Positions 52,586 through 61,104 of a stretch of DNA of 64,000 nucleotides are shown here, piece by piece. This stretch comes from Burkholderiaceae bacterium (lineage in GTDB: Bacteria; Pseudomonadota; Gammaproteobacteria; Burkholderiales; Burkholderiaceae_A), in assembly GCA_018882795.1 (NCBI GenBank), contig VERJ01000001.1, positions 1 to 64,000 of the forward strand, in the 5' to 3' direction. How positions within the stretch are numbered: position 1 is the first letter of the stretch; each line of letters begins with the position of its first letter. The notes beneath the pieces were generated by a model. The model was not told where the DNA came from. It worked only from the letters and a program-made list of their open reading frames with translations, and searched no databases. Made by a program: the position numbers and the translations under genes.

Positions 52586-53884
52586 TTACTGTGTGGCCGC
52601 CACAATGGTGCCCACACACTCGCCAAGACCAATGCGCACTGCATTGTCAGACGCACAGAAGGCTTTCAGGGTCACGGCATCACCATCTTCAAGAAAGGTG
52701 CGGGTCTCGCCACTCGCAAGTGTGATCGGCTGCTTGCCACCAAGAGTGAGCTCCAACAGTGAGCCTGCCTCAGAAGGCTGCGGGCCAGACATGGTGCCAC
52801 TACCCATCAGATCGCCAGGCTGAAGATTGCAGCCATTGCTTGCGTGATGCGTGAGTATCTGGGCCATGGTCCAATAGGCGTAACGCAGATTGCTCTTTGA
52901 CAGCAGCTGAGGCGGCTGGCCACTGGCACGCATCTTCGCAGTCTGCAGATAAAACTCCAACACCATGTTGATGCCACCACGCTGCTCATTTACAGTGCTC
53001 GTGATATAGGGCAGGGTCTTGGGATCGGTCGCTGGCCGCTCATAGGGCACACGGAAGGGCTCAAGCGCCTCCTTGGTGACAATCCATGGCGAGATGGTCG
53101 AGGCAAAGTTCTTGGCAAGGAAAGGTCCCAGGGGCTGATATTCCCAGGCCTGAATATCACGGGCAGACCAGTCATTCAGAATACAGACGCCAAATAAATG
53201 GTCCTCGGCCTGCGCCATCGGAATCGGACTTCCCAGGGCATTGCCGACAGCCACAAATCCGCCGACCTCCAATTCAATATCGAGCCGCCGACAGGGCCCA
53301 AATTCCGGCGGTGATGATTCCGTTGCGGCCTTCACCTGGCCCACCGGGCGCACCACCCGCTGGCCACTCACACCAATCGAAGAACCACGGCCGTGATAGC
53401 CGATGGGCACCCATTTGTAATTCGGCAGCAGCGGCGCATCTGGCCGAAAGAGTTTGCCCACCGCAGTGGCATGGTGAATGGATGCGTAAAAATCGGTGTA
53501 GTCGCCAATCGTGCACGGCAGCTGCATCTCGGCCTCTGACTGGGCCACCAGTGCAGGCGCAAGGCGCGCGGCATCGGGTGATCCCGCCGCAAGCCAGCCC
53601 GTGAGCTTGGCCCGAAATGCCTTGCGTGCGGCTGGCCCCATGGCCATAAAGCCATTCAGATTGCCATCGACCAGGGCCGAGGGCACAGCATCACGGCCGA
53701 CAATCTCGGCAAGCCGTGCGCAATCCAGAATGTGATCACCAATGGCCACACCGATTCGTACTGATTCGTTGCTGCCCCTGCGGCGAAACGCGCCATAAGG
53801 CAGATTCTCAATGGGGAAATCGATAGCAGCCCGGTTAGCACTCTCTACCCAGCTACCCTGGGTTTTTTTTCCTGTCACGGTCAT
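52586..53884 (-). CDS. fahA: fumarylacetoacetase
   Basis: 432 aa FAH: YTDFYASIHHATAVGKLFRPDAPLLPNYKWVPIGYHGRGSSIGVSG; LNDWSARDIQAWEYQPLGPFLAKNFASTISPWIV. Confidence 0.95.
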   Translation of the reverse strand: MTVTGKKTQGSWVESANRAAIDFPIENLPYGAFRRRGSNESVRIGVAIGDHILDCARLAEIVGRDAVPSALVDGNLNGFMAMGPAARKAFRAKLTGWLAAGSPDAARLAPALVAQSEAEMQLPCTIGDYTDFYASIHHATAVGKLFRPDAPLLPNYKWVPIGYHGRGSSIGVSGQRVVRPVGQVKAATESSPPEFGPCRRLDIELEVGGFVAVGNALGSPIPMAQAEDHLFGVCILNDWSARDIQAWEYQPLGPFLAKNFASTISPWIVTKEALEPFRVPYERPATDPKTLPYITSTVNEQRGGINMVLEFYLQTAKMRASGQPPQLLSKSNLRYAYWTMAQILTHHASNGCNLQPGDLMGSGTMSGPQPSEAGSLLELTLGGKQPITLASGETRTFLEDGDAVTLKAFCASDNAVRIGLGECVGTIVAATQ

Positions 53885-53890
53885 CGTCCT

Positions 53891-54424
53891 TTATTGAAAA
53901 GAACCATCGTGCATCCAGCGGGCATGCTCAGGCGCTTTTTTGGTCTTGGCCCACTCGTTGAGCATGTCCCACTTCACGCGATCCAACTCCTGCATCATCT
54001 CGGGCGTGCCGGTGTTCACGGCCAGCTCCAGGCGGTGGCCATTGGGGTCGAAGAAATAAATGGATTTAAAAATGGTGTGATTGGTGGGACCGACCACCTC
54101 GATACCATCGCGCTCAAGGCGCTCTTTGGCAGCGAGTAATGTCTCCATGCTGTCGACCTCCAACGCGAGATGCTGGACCCAATTCGGGGTGTTCATATCG
54201 CGCGACATTTCGGGACTGTTGGGCAGCTCGAAAAACGCCAGGATATTGCCGCCACCTGCATCCATGAAAATATGCATATAGGGATCGGGCGCCTTGGTCG
54301 AGGGCACTTCGTTTTCAGCGATCGCCAGCACAAAGTTCATGTTCAGGTATTTCTGATACCACTCAACGGTCTGCTTGGCATCTTTACAGCGATAGGCCAC
54401 GTGATGGATTTTTGATAATTTCAT
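53891..54424 (-). CDS. VOC family (glyoxalase/extradiol dioxygenase-like) protein
   Basis: KIHHVAYRCKDAKQTVEWYQKYLNM; WVQHLALEVDSMETL; HRLELAVN (candidate His/His/Glu metal ligands). Confidence 0.9.
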   Translation of the reverse strand: MKLSKIHHVAYRCKDAKQTVEWYQKYLNMNFVLAIAENEVPSTKAPDPYMHIFMDAGGGNILAFFELPNSPEMSRDMNTPNWVQHLALEVDSMETLLAAKERLERDGIEVVGPTNHTIFKSIYFFDPNGHRLELAVNTGTPEMMQELDRVKWDMLNEWAKTKKAPEHARWMHDGSFQ

Positions 54425-54442
54425 AATCGTCTCTCTTGTGAT

Positions 54443-54676
54443 TCAGTAACGGGCCACGGAATCATGCGCAAGCTGTAACGCCTGGCGCAATACCCGCAGA
54501 TCGCCGATATGGTTGGATAGAAAAAGCACCAGTTTCGCGTTTAACTCGTGGCTCTGAGCATCTGTAAGGCCCTCATGGGCTGAAATCAGTGCCTCGTAGA
54601 AATCATCGCCGGGGCTGAATTCGCGAAAGACAGGCTTATCGAACTCTGTGAAATTGGGCTCTGTGATCAGATGCAT
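54443..54676 (-). CDS. DUF2783-like small protein
   Basis: 77 aa MHLITEPNFTEFDKPVFREFSPGDDFYEALISAHEGLTDAQSHELNAKLVLFLSNHIGD; next to FAD monooxygenase. Confidence 0.75.
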   Translation of the reverse strand: MHLITEPNFTEFDKPVFREFSPGDDFYEALISAHEGLTDAQSHELNAKLVLFLSNHIGDLRVLRQALQLAHDSVARY

Positions 54677-54694
54677 CTTTTGTCTCCTTTGGCC

Positions 54695-56362
54695 TTAATT
54701 ACAGGTGGCACGGGCCAATGCAGCGCGCAAGGCGGTCGCATCCAGATTGCGCCAACGGGCAGCCACATGTTGATCGGGCCGAATCAGATAGGCAGTGCCA
54801 TGCTTGGCATCGTAGCGTTCACGAAAGCGGCCATTCACATCGACCAACACCTTGACGTTGCCTTCACAGGCTTTTGCCACAACAGCATTGGCCGCAATCA
54901 CAATGGGTGCAACCGGGATGCCGTTGACTTTCACCGCACTGATCTGAGCCAGCATATCTGTCGCGAGCGCTGTCTGGTCAGCGTAGATCAAGACTGTGAA
55001 GCGATCACCCACCTGCCGTAGCAGCCAGCCCGACTTTCCCTGAACCGTCACAGGCGCATCATCCATCGGCGCTCCGGGAATCATCTTTCCGGAGAAACTC
55101 TCCTGGTCTGCCGTATTCAGGCTAGAGCTGTAGAGAAAAGACGGGACCGAGAGTCTTCCTGAATTCACCAGTGCGCGCGCAAAGCGGTGCTGCCTTGCCA
55201 AATCCAGAACTGCATTGCGAAACATCTTGCTTACTGCCGACTTGGGCGTGATGAAATCGGTGGAGCGGGTCGAATTCATGATGTTCTCATCGGCCGCATA
55301 GGCCCGCTCCTCGTTGTAGGACTCCAACAACCGGTCCGGTGCCTGGCCTTCGATCACCAGCTTTAATTTCCAGGCCAGGTTATCGGTATCCTGCAGGCCA
55401 GAGTTCGCGCCGCGGGCACCAAAGGGCGAGACCTGATGGGCTGCATCGCCCACAAAAAATACACGCCGATGACGGAAATCCTTCATGCGTCGACACTGGA
55501 ATGTGTACACACTCACCCACTCAAGATCAAAGGCATGCTGCTCGCCCAGCATGGCCTTGATGCGGGAAATGACTTTCTCTGGTTTCTTTTCCTCCTCGGG
55601 ATCGACATCCCAGCCCAGCTGGAAATCAATCCGCCAGACATTGTCGGCCTCGCGGTGCAGCAGCACGGACTGATTGGGATGAAAGGGCGGATCGAACCAG
55701 AACCAGCGCTCAGCTGGAAAGTCGGCCTTCATCACGACATCGGCAATCAGGAAACGGTCCTGAAAGACCTTGCCCTCGATATCAAGTCCCAGCAGCCGAC
55801 GTATGCCTGATCGGGCGCCATCGCCCACAATCAGCCAGTCCACATCTACGGTGTAGTTGCCATCGGCAGTCTCGACGGTAATGGTTGATCCATCATCACG
55901 GGCCTCCACAGCGGTGACTTTGTTTTGCCAGCGAATCTCGAGATGTGGCAGCTCACCTGCGCGCTTGAGAAGAAACTCCTCCAGGTAGTACTGCTGCAGG
56001 TTGATCATCCCTGGACGCTCGTGGTCGGGCTCGGGAAGCAGATTGAAAGAGTAGACCTCTTCATTGCCATTAAAAGTCCGACCGACATTCCACGACACAC
56101 CCTTATCCACCACCATCTGTCCTGCGCCGATACGATCAAGCACTTCAAGCGCCCGCTTGGCATAGCAAAGACCGCGCGAACCCAGGGATACGGTGTTGTC
56201 GTCATCCAGCAGCAGCACATCCAGTCCCTGCTGGGCGAGATCAATGGCCATGGCCAGGCCCACGGGGCCTGCGCCCACCACCACGATGCGGCGGGAGATG
56301 CGCTGGCCGATTTCAGTCGGACAGCGATATGCAAACTTTGGATAGGTGTAAGTCGAAAGCAT
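54695..56362 (-). CDS. FAD-dependent aromatic-ring monooxygenase/oxidoreductase
   Basis: RRIVVVGAGPVGLAMAIDLAQQGLDVLLLDDD; DWLIVGDGARSGIRRLLGL; RVFFVGDAAHQVSPFGARGANSGLQDTDNLAWKL; likely start MLSTYTYPKFAYRCP. Confidence 0.92.
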   Translation of the reverse strand: MLSTYTYPKFAYRCPTEIGQRISRRIVVVGAGPVGLAMAIDLAQQGLDVLLLDDDNTVSLGSRGLCYAKRALEVLDRIGAGQMVVDKGVSWNVGRTFNGNEEVYSFNLLPEPDHERPGMINLQQYYLEEFLLKRAGELPHLEIRWQNKVTAVEARDDGSTITVETADGNYTVDVDWLIVGDGARSGIRRLLGLDIEGKVFQDRFLIADVVMKADFPAERWFWFDPPFHPNQSVLLHREADNVWRIDFQLGWDVDPEEEKKPEKVISRIKAMLGEQHAFDLEWVSVYTFQCRRMKDFRHRRVFFVGDAAHQVSPFGARGANSGLQDTDNLAWKLKLVIEGQAPDRLLESYNEERAYAADENIMNSTRSTDFITPKSAVSKMFRNAVLDLARQHRFARALVNSGRLSVPSFLYSSSLNTADQESFSGKMIPGAPMDDAPVTVQGKSGWLLRQVGDRFTVLIYADQTALATDMLAQISAVKVNGIPVAPIVIAANAVVAKACEGNVKVLVDVNGRFRERYDAKHGTAYLIRPDQHVAARWRNLDATALRAALARATCN

Positions 56363-56372
56363 GGCCGCCTCC

Positions 56373-57335
56373 CTACTGCTGCAGGGCGTGCCACATTTCC
56401 TGGTCACGCTGGGCCGTCCAGATGCGGGGATGTGCAATGCCACTGGCCTCATCAAAAGCACGGGTCACATCAAAAGGCAGGCAGTGCTCATAGATAAAGA
56501 CATTGGCAAACTTGGGATCCATCTTGGAGCGAACATGGGCCATGGTGGCCTTGAGATCCATGCCTGCCTTTACGGCCTCTTGTGCGGACTGATAAAGCGT
56601 TGAAACAAAATCACGGGTATAGGCCAGACCTTGACGCACCTCTGCCGCATTTTTTAATGCGGGGCCACGCCCAGGCACCAGTTTCTCGGCATTCAATTTG
56701 CCCAAGTTATCCAGCGTGGCAGGCCAGTCGGCCAAGTGTGCATCACCGGTGTAGCAGGCTGCATCGAACTCCACGAGGTCGCCAGAGAACAGTACTTTCT
56801 CATTGGGCAGCCAGGCGATGGTGTCGCCCTTGGTGTGACCGCGGCCGAGCTGCTTGATCTGAACTTCCAGCTTGCCCATCCACAGCGACATCTCGCCGGT
56901 GAACGTCATGGTGGGCCAGGTCAGGCCCGGCACAGACTCCACCGCCTGAAACAGACGCGGAAAACGGCCAATCTCCGAATCCATATCCTGCTGGCCACGC
57001 TCCACAATCAGGTCGTAGGTGTCACGGCTGGAGATGATCTGCTCAAGGCCTTCACGCTGATAGCCCGACGCACCCAGCACGCGCACCGCGTGATAGTGGG
57101 TAAGCAACACGTATTTAATTGGTTTGTCGGTCACCGTGCGGATCTTTTCTATCACCCCCTGGGCCATCACGGGTGTAGCGGTGGCATCGATGATCATGAC
57201 CGAGTCATCGCCGATGATGATGCCGGTATTCGGGTCGCCCTCGGCGGTATACGCCCAGGCATGCTCCGAGAGTTGCTCAAAGCTGACCTTTTTCTCCTCC
57301 AGATCCGCCTGGGAAGCGAATTTTTTCGTTGTCAT
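56373..57335 (-). CDS. MBL-fold protein with incomplete dinuclear metal site
   Basis: YVLLTHYHAVRVLGASGY (HxHxDH reads HYHAVR), GRGHTKGDTIAWLPNEKVLFSGDLVEF; likely start MTTKKFASQADLEE. Confidence 0.9.
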   Translation of the reverse strand: MTTKKFASQADLEEKKVSFEQLSEHAWAYTAEGDPNTGIIIGDDSVMIIDATATPVMAQGVIEKIRTVTDKPIKYVLLTHYHAVRVLGASGYQREGLEQIISSRDTYDLIVERGQQDMDSEIGRFPRLFQAVESVPGLTWPTMTFTGEMSLWMGKLEVQIKQLGRGHTKGDTIAWLPNEKVLFSGDLVEFDAACYTGDAHLADWPATLDNLGKLNAEKLVPGRGPALKNAAEVRQGLAYTRDFVSTLYQSAQEAVKAGMDLKATMAHVRSKMDPKFANVFIYEHCLPFDVTRAFDEASGIAHPRIWTAQRDQEMWHALQQ

Positions 57336-57396
57336 ATCAGACCTCCTCCGTTGAACAGGATTCAGTTTAGACAAATGGATTTGATATTGTCAAATA

Positions 57397-58116
57397 CTAT
57401 TTGGGGGTGGCGACCTTGGGCATCCGCTCGAAGATGATGAGCGCCCGCTCACTAATCCACTCGGAATCCCGTTGCCGATCAAAGCGCTTGGGCGACGGCA
57501 GCACCGAGGCCAGCCAGGCCGATTGCATGGGATCGAGCTGGGCGGCCGGCACATCAAAGTAATGTCGGGCGGCGGCCTCGATGCCAAAAACACCCAGCCC
57601 CCACTCGGCGGTGTTTAGATAAAGCTCCAGGATGCGCCGCTTGTCCATCACCAGCTCCAGCATCGCCGCAATCACCACCTCCTGCCCTTTGCGCAGATAG
57701 CTCCGATCAGAGGAGAGAAAGAGATTTTTTGCCAGCTGCATGGTGATGGTCGACCCACCGCGACGGATCTTGCCGCGCTTCAGATTCTCCTGTGCCGCCT
57801 TTTCGATGGCCTCCCAGTCAACACCATCATGCGTGACGAAGCCAGAATCCTCGGCGGCGATCACAGCCTGCTTTGCCGAACGCGAAATGTTTTGATAAGT
57901 CACCCACTGCTGCCGTATGCGCAGAGCTGACTTATTCTGTTGAAGCCGCTCACGCTCGGCATCAATAAATGCAGTCGACCCAGGGTTGTTCCAGCGAAAC
58001 CACACGACCTGCGCAAAAATCGTCGACTCATAGGCCAGCAGCGCCAGCACCACAATCCAAAACGGCCAGCGCAGAATTGCCCATAGGCTCCTCTTGCTCT
58101 TGTGCTTTCGCTTCAT
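57397..58116 (-). CDS. mtgA: monofunctional biosynthetic peptidoglycan transglycosylase
   Basis: GT51: AVIAAEDSGFVTHDGVDWEAIEKAAQENLKRGKIRRGGSTITMQLAKNLFLSSDRSYLRKGQEV. Confidence 0.95.
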   Translation of the reverse strand: MKRKHKSKRSLWAILRWPFWIVVLALLAYESTIFAQVVWFRWNNPGSTAFIDAERERLQQNKSALRIRQQWVTYQNISRSAKQAVIAAEDSGFVTHDGVDWEAIEKAAQENLKRGKIRRGGSTITMQLAKNLFLSSDRSYLRKGQEVVIAAMLELVMDKRRILELYLNTAEWGLGVFGIEAAARHYFDVPAAQLDPMQSAWLASVLPSPKRFDRQRDSEWISERALIIFERMPKVATPK

Positions 58117-59330
58117 GATCGCTTCTGACCCGATCCAACCAAGGACGTGGCACAGGCATAAGCACTTGCCCATGCCCATTGAAAATTGTGGCCACCCAGA
58201 TGGCCCGTGACATCCACGCACTCACCGATGCAATAAAGCCCTGGGTGGGACTTGACCATCATGGAGTTCGCATCAAGTGCAGAGGTATCAATCCCCCCCA
58301 CCATCACCTCAGCCTTTTTCCAGCCCAATGTGCCCGCAGGTTTTACTCGCCAGGAAGTTACCCACTGGCGCAGCCGCTCACGATCTCGTTTGCCGATCTC
58401 GGCCCATTTTCTCTCCGGCACACTTGACTGTTGAGCGAGCACTTTTGCCAATCTTCCCGGCAAGACATCGGCCAGAGCCGCTTCGGCATAGCGGCCACCG
58501 ATACGCCCTTCTGCAAAGCGTTCATCCCATGCAAAACCATTGCTCCAGTCGATCTCGATGGCCTCCCCTTCCTGCCAATAGCTGCTTGCCTGCAACACTG
58601 CGGGCCCCGAGAGGCCCTTGTGTGTGATCAGCAGATCCTCCTGGAACAGTGCATCACCATAACGCTGGCCAGACACACCGGCCCGCATCATCACAGGCAG
58701 ACTGACACCCGCCAACTCGTCTAACCCTGAAACCGTTTCCGAGGTAAACGCAAGCGGCACCAGCCCCGGCCGCGGCGCTACCACAGGAATATCAAGGCTG
58801 CGGGCAAGATCCAGTGCAAATGCTGTTGCGCCAATCGCTGGGACGGGTAGCCCCCCGGTGGCGAGTATGAGCGCTGACGCGATGTGTTGGCCGGAGCTTG
58901 TATTTAACTGCCATGCCTGTGCGGATTTCTCCACACCCATCACTTGCACTGGATGTTGCAGGGTGACGCTGCCTGCAGCACACTCGGCAACCAGCATGTC
59001 AACAATCTGCTTTGATGAGTCATCACAAAAAAGTTGACCACGATGCTTTTCGTGAAAAGCAATCCGATAGCGTCGAATAAGTTCAATGAATCGGGATGGG
59101 GGGTAACGACGGATCGCCGAAGCTGCAAAACCATGGCCCAAAGACAGGAAGTGCTCTGGGCCGCAATCACGATTGGTGAAATTGCATCTGCCGCCGCCGC
59201 TGATGCGAATCTTTTCACCCAAGGTCTCAGCATGATCCAACAACAGGACACGATGGCCCCGTTGGCCGAGAATGCCCGCGCAAAACATGCCGGCAGCTCC
59301 TGCACCAATGACTATCGCATCCCACCGCAT
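58113..59330 (-). CDS. BaiN/HI0933-type NAD(P)/FAD-dependent oxidoreductase
   Basis: IVIGAGAAGMFCAGILGQRGHRVLLLDHAETLGEKIRISGGGRCNFTN; C-terminal LYCIGECVDVTGHLGGHNFQWAWASA. Confidence 0.93.
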   Translation of the reverse strand: MRWDAIVIGAGAAGMFCAGILGQRGHRVLLLDHAETLGEKIRISGGGRCNFTNRDCGPEHFLSLGHGFAASAIRRYPPSRFIELIRRYRIAFHEKHRGQLFCDDSSKQIVDMLVAECAAGSVTLQHPVQVMGVEKSAQAWQLNTSSGQHIASALILATGGLPVPAIGATAFALDLARSLDIPVVAPRPGLVPLAFTSETVSGLDELAGVSLPVMMRAGVSGQRYGDALFQEDLLITHKGLSGPAVLQASSYWQEGEAIEIDWSNGFAWDERFAEGRIGGRYAEAALADVLPGRLAKVLAQQSSVPERKWAEIGKRDRERLRQWVTSWRVKPAGTLGWKKAEVMVGGIDTSALDANSMMVKSHPGLYCIGECVDVTGHLGGHNFQWAWASAYACATSLVGSGQKRS

Positions 59331-59377
59331 ATTGCTGATCCCATGTTAAAAGGCGCCCTGATTCTATAATGCAGCAC

Positions 59378-60109
59378 ATGGCAAACGTACTGATTACCGG
59401 CCACAGCCGCGGACTGGGCGCGGCCCTGACTGCGCAGCTCCTTGGCGAAGGCCACCGTGTGTTGGGCATCTCAAGAATGCCAGCGCTTGGCCTTGGTCAT
59501 GCGCCACGCGATCAGTTTCATGAGCTGTCGCTTAACCTTGGACAGCCCTCGGCCCTCTCGCAGTTTTTGAATTCGTCCATCGTTACTGACTTTTTCAAAA
59601 ATGCGCAGAAATCGATTCTGATCAACAACGCGGGCCTGCTTGGTCCGATCGGCGCCTTCGGTGGGCTCGACCATGAACAGATTCTGCAGTCGATTACCGT
59701 CAATGTGGGCGCCGTACTTGCACTGAGCAATCAATTTATTGGTGCAACACTGCGGTGTCCGGATCGACGCATCGTGCATATTTCCAGCGGCGCCGGCCGC
59801 AGCGCCTACGCAGGCTGGGGTGTTTACTGCGCCAGCAAGGCGGCCCTGGATCATCACGCCCGATGTCTGACTCTTGAGCACCCCTTAGGCCTGCGCATTG
59901 AGAGCATCGCACCTGGCATCATCGATACCGGCATGCAGGCACAGATTCGTGCCACCAGTCTGGATCAATTCCCGATGCGGCCCAAGTTCGATCAATTAAA
60001 AGAAAACGGCGCCTTGGCCGCGCCCGAGGCGGTCGCCAGAAAACTGATCAAGCACTTGCTGGGTGATCAGTTTGGGACGGAACCCTGCACCGACCTGCGC
60101 GACTCTTAA
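59378..60109 (+). CDS. SDR family NAD(P)-dependent oxidoreductase
   Basis: MANVLITGHSRGLGAALTAQLLGEGHRVLGISR; ILINNAGLLGPIG; GVYCASKAALDHH. Confidence 0.92.
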   Translation: MANVLITGHSRGLGAALTAQLLGEGHRVLGISRMPALGLGHAPRDQFHELSLNLGQPSALSQFLNSSIVTDFFKNAQKSILINNAGLLGPIGAFGGLDHEQILQSITVNVGAVLALSNQFIGATLRCPDRRIVHISSGAGRSAYAGWGVYCASKAALDHHARCLTLEHPLGLRIESIAPGIIDTGMQAQIRATSLDQFPMRPKFDQLKENGALAAPEAVARKLIKHLLGDQFGTEPCTDLRDS

Positions 60110-60251
60110 GCACAAGACAGCCGAATTACAGGTCATTTGCCCGCTGCCGGGAGGCGCTCATTAGGGCAAATCCGGGGGGCATGCAGAACAGAAAATCTTT
60201 TTACACTGGCGGGCGCGATCCCCTCTTCTTTTCATCAAAGAAAGCAAAGCC

Positions 60252-61103
60252 ATGAAAACGTTGAATCGTGTCGTTATCGGCCTGTCCATGGCCATGCTGG
60301 CCCTCTCGGCGGGCCACGCCCAATCTGATAGCAGCTACGGCGATGACAAGTACCGGCCGAGCGTGGGCCAGGAAGGCAAGGATGTGATCTGGGTGCCCAC
60401 CAATGGCGAACTGGTGGGCAAGATGCTGGAGGCTGCAAAGGTCACCTCCAGCGACATCGTTTACGACCTGGGCGCCGGTGACGGCAACATTCCCATCACC
60501 GCCGCAAAGAAATATGGTGTACGTGCGGTGGGTATTGAATTTAACGCCGATATGGCAGCACTTGCACGCAGAAATGCCCAACGTGCCGGTGTTGCTGACA
60601 GGGTAAAGATCATCAATGGCGACATCTTTCAGGAAAACTTTTCCGAGGCCACTGTAGTCACCCTATACCTGCTGCCGGATCTGAACCTGAAGTTGCGGCC
60701 CACGATTCTGAAGATGAAGCCCGGCACCCGAGTGGTGTCGCATGCCTTTGACATGGGTGACTGGGAACCCGATCAACGTATTGAGAGCAGTCGTGCGAAC
60801 GCGTTCCTGTGGGTGGTGCCCGCCGATGTTGCAGGTGAATGGGCGCTTGATGGTGTGGAAATCCACCAGAAGGTGAGCCTTCAGCTATCGCAGCGTTATC
60901 AACGCATTGGCGGAAATATCGTGATCGGGAAATCGATCCAGCCAATCCTGGGTGCGCAGATTGAAGGTGATCGACTGTCATTCCGTTACCTTGATGCCAA
61001 GGGTGTACTGCATCACATCAAGGCCGTTGTTCGCGGCAGTACCCTGGAGGGCGAGCACCAGACCGGATCGACCTATTCGCCACTAAAAGGCACTCGGCGC
61101 TGA
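60252..61103 (+). CDS. class I SAM-dependent methyltransferase with N-terminal signal peptide
   Basis: MKTLNRVVIGLSMAMLALSAGHAQ| signal; VYDLGAGDGNIPITAAKKYGVRAVGIEFNADM motif I/II. Confidence 0.88.
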   Translation: MKTLNRVVIGLSMAMLALSAGHAQSDSSYGDDKYRPSVGQEGKDVIWVPTNGELVGKMLEAAKVTSSDIVYDLGAGDGNIPITAAKKYGVRAVGIEFNADMAALARRNAQRAGVADRVKIINGDIFQENFSEATVVTLYLLPDLNLKLRPTILKMKPGTRVVSHAFDMGDWEPDQRIESSRANAFLWVVPADVAGEWALDGVEIHQKVSLQLSQRYQRIGGNIVIGKSIQPILGAQIEGDRLSFRYLDAKGVLHHIKAVVRGSTLEGEHQTGSTYSPLKGTRR

Positions 61104-61104
61104 A

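Noticed and set aside
56736-57437. 233-aa + strand ORF opposite the MBL gene
   Set aside because: Shadow ORF; the minus-strand MBL reading has conserved motifs.
60135-60180. Possible SAH/SAM riboswitch upstream of the methyltransferase
   Set aside because: The sequence does not match conserved cores of SAH or SAM riboswitches as far as can be judged by eye; reported only as an inverted repeat.
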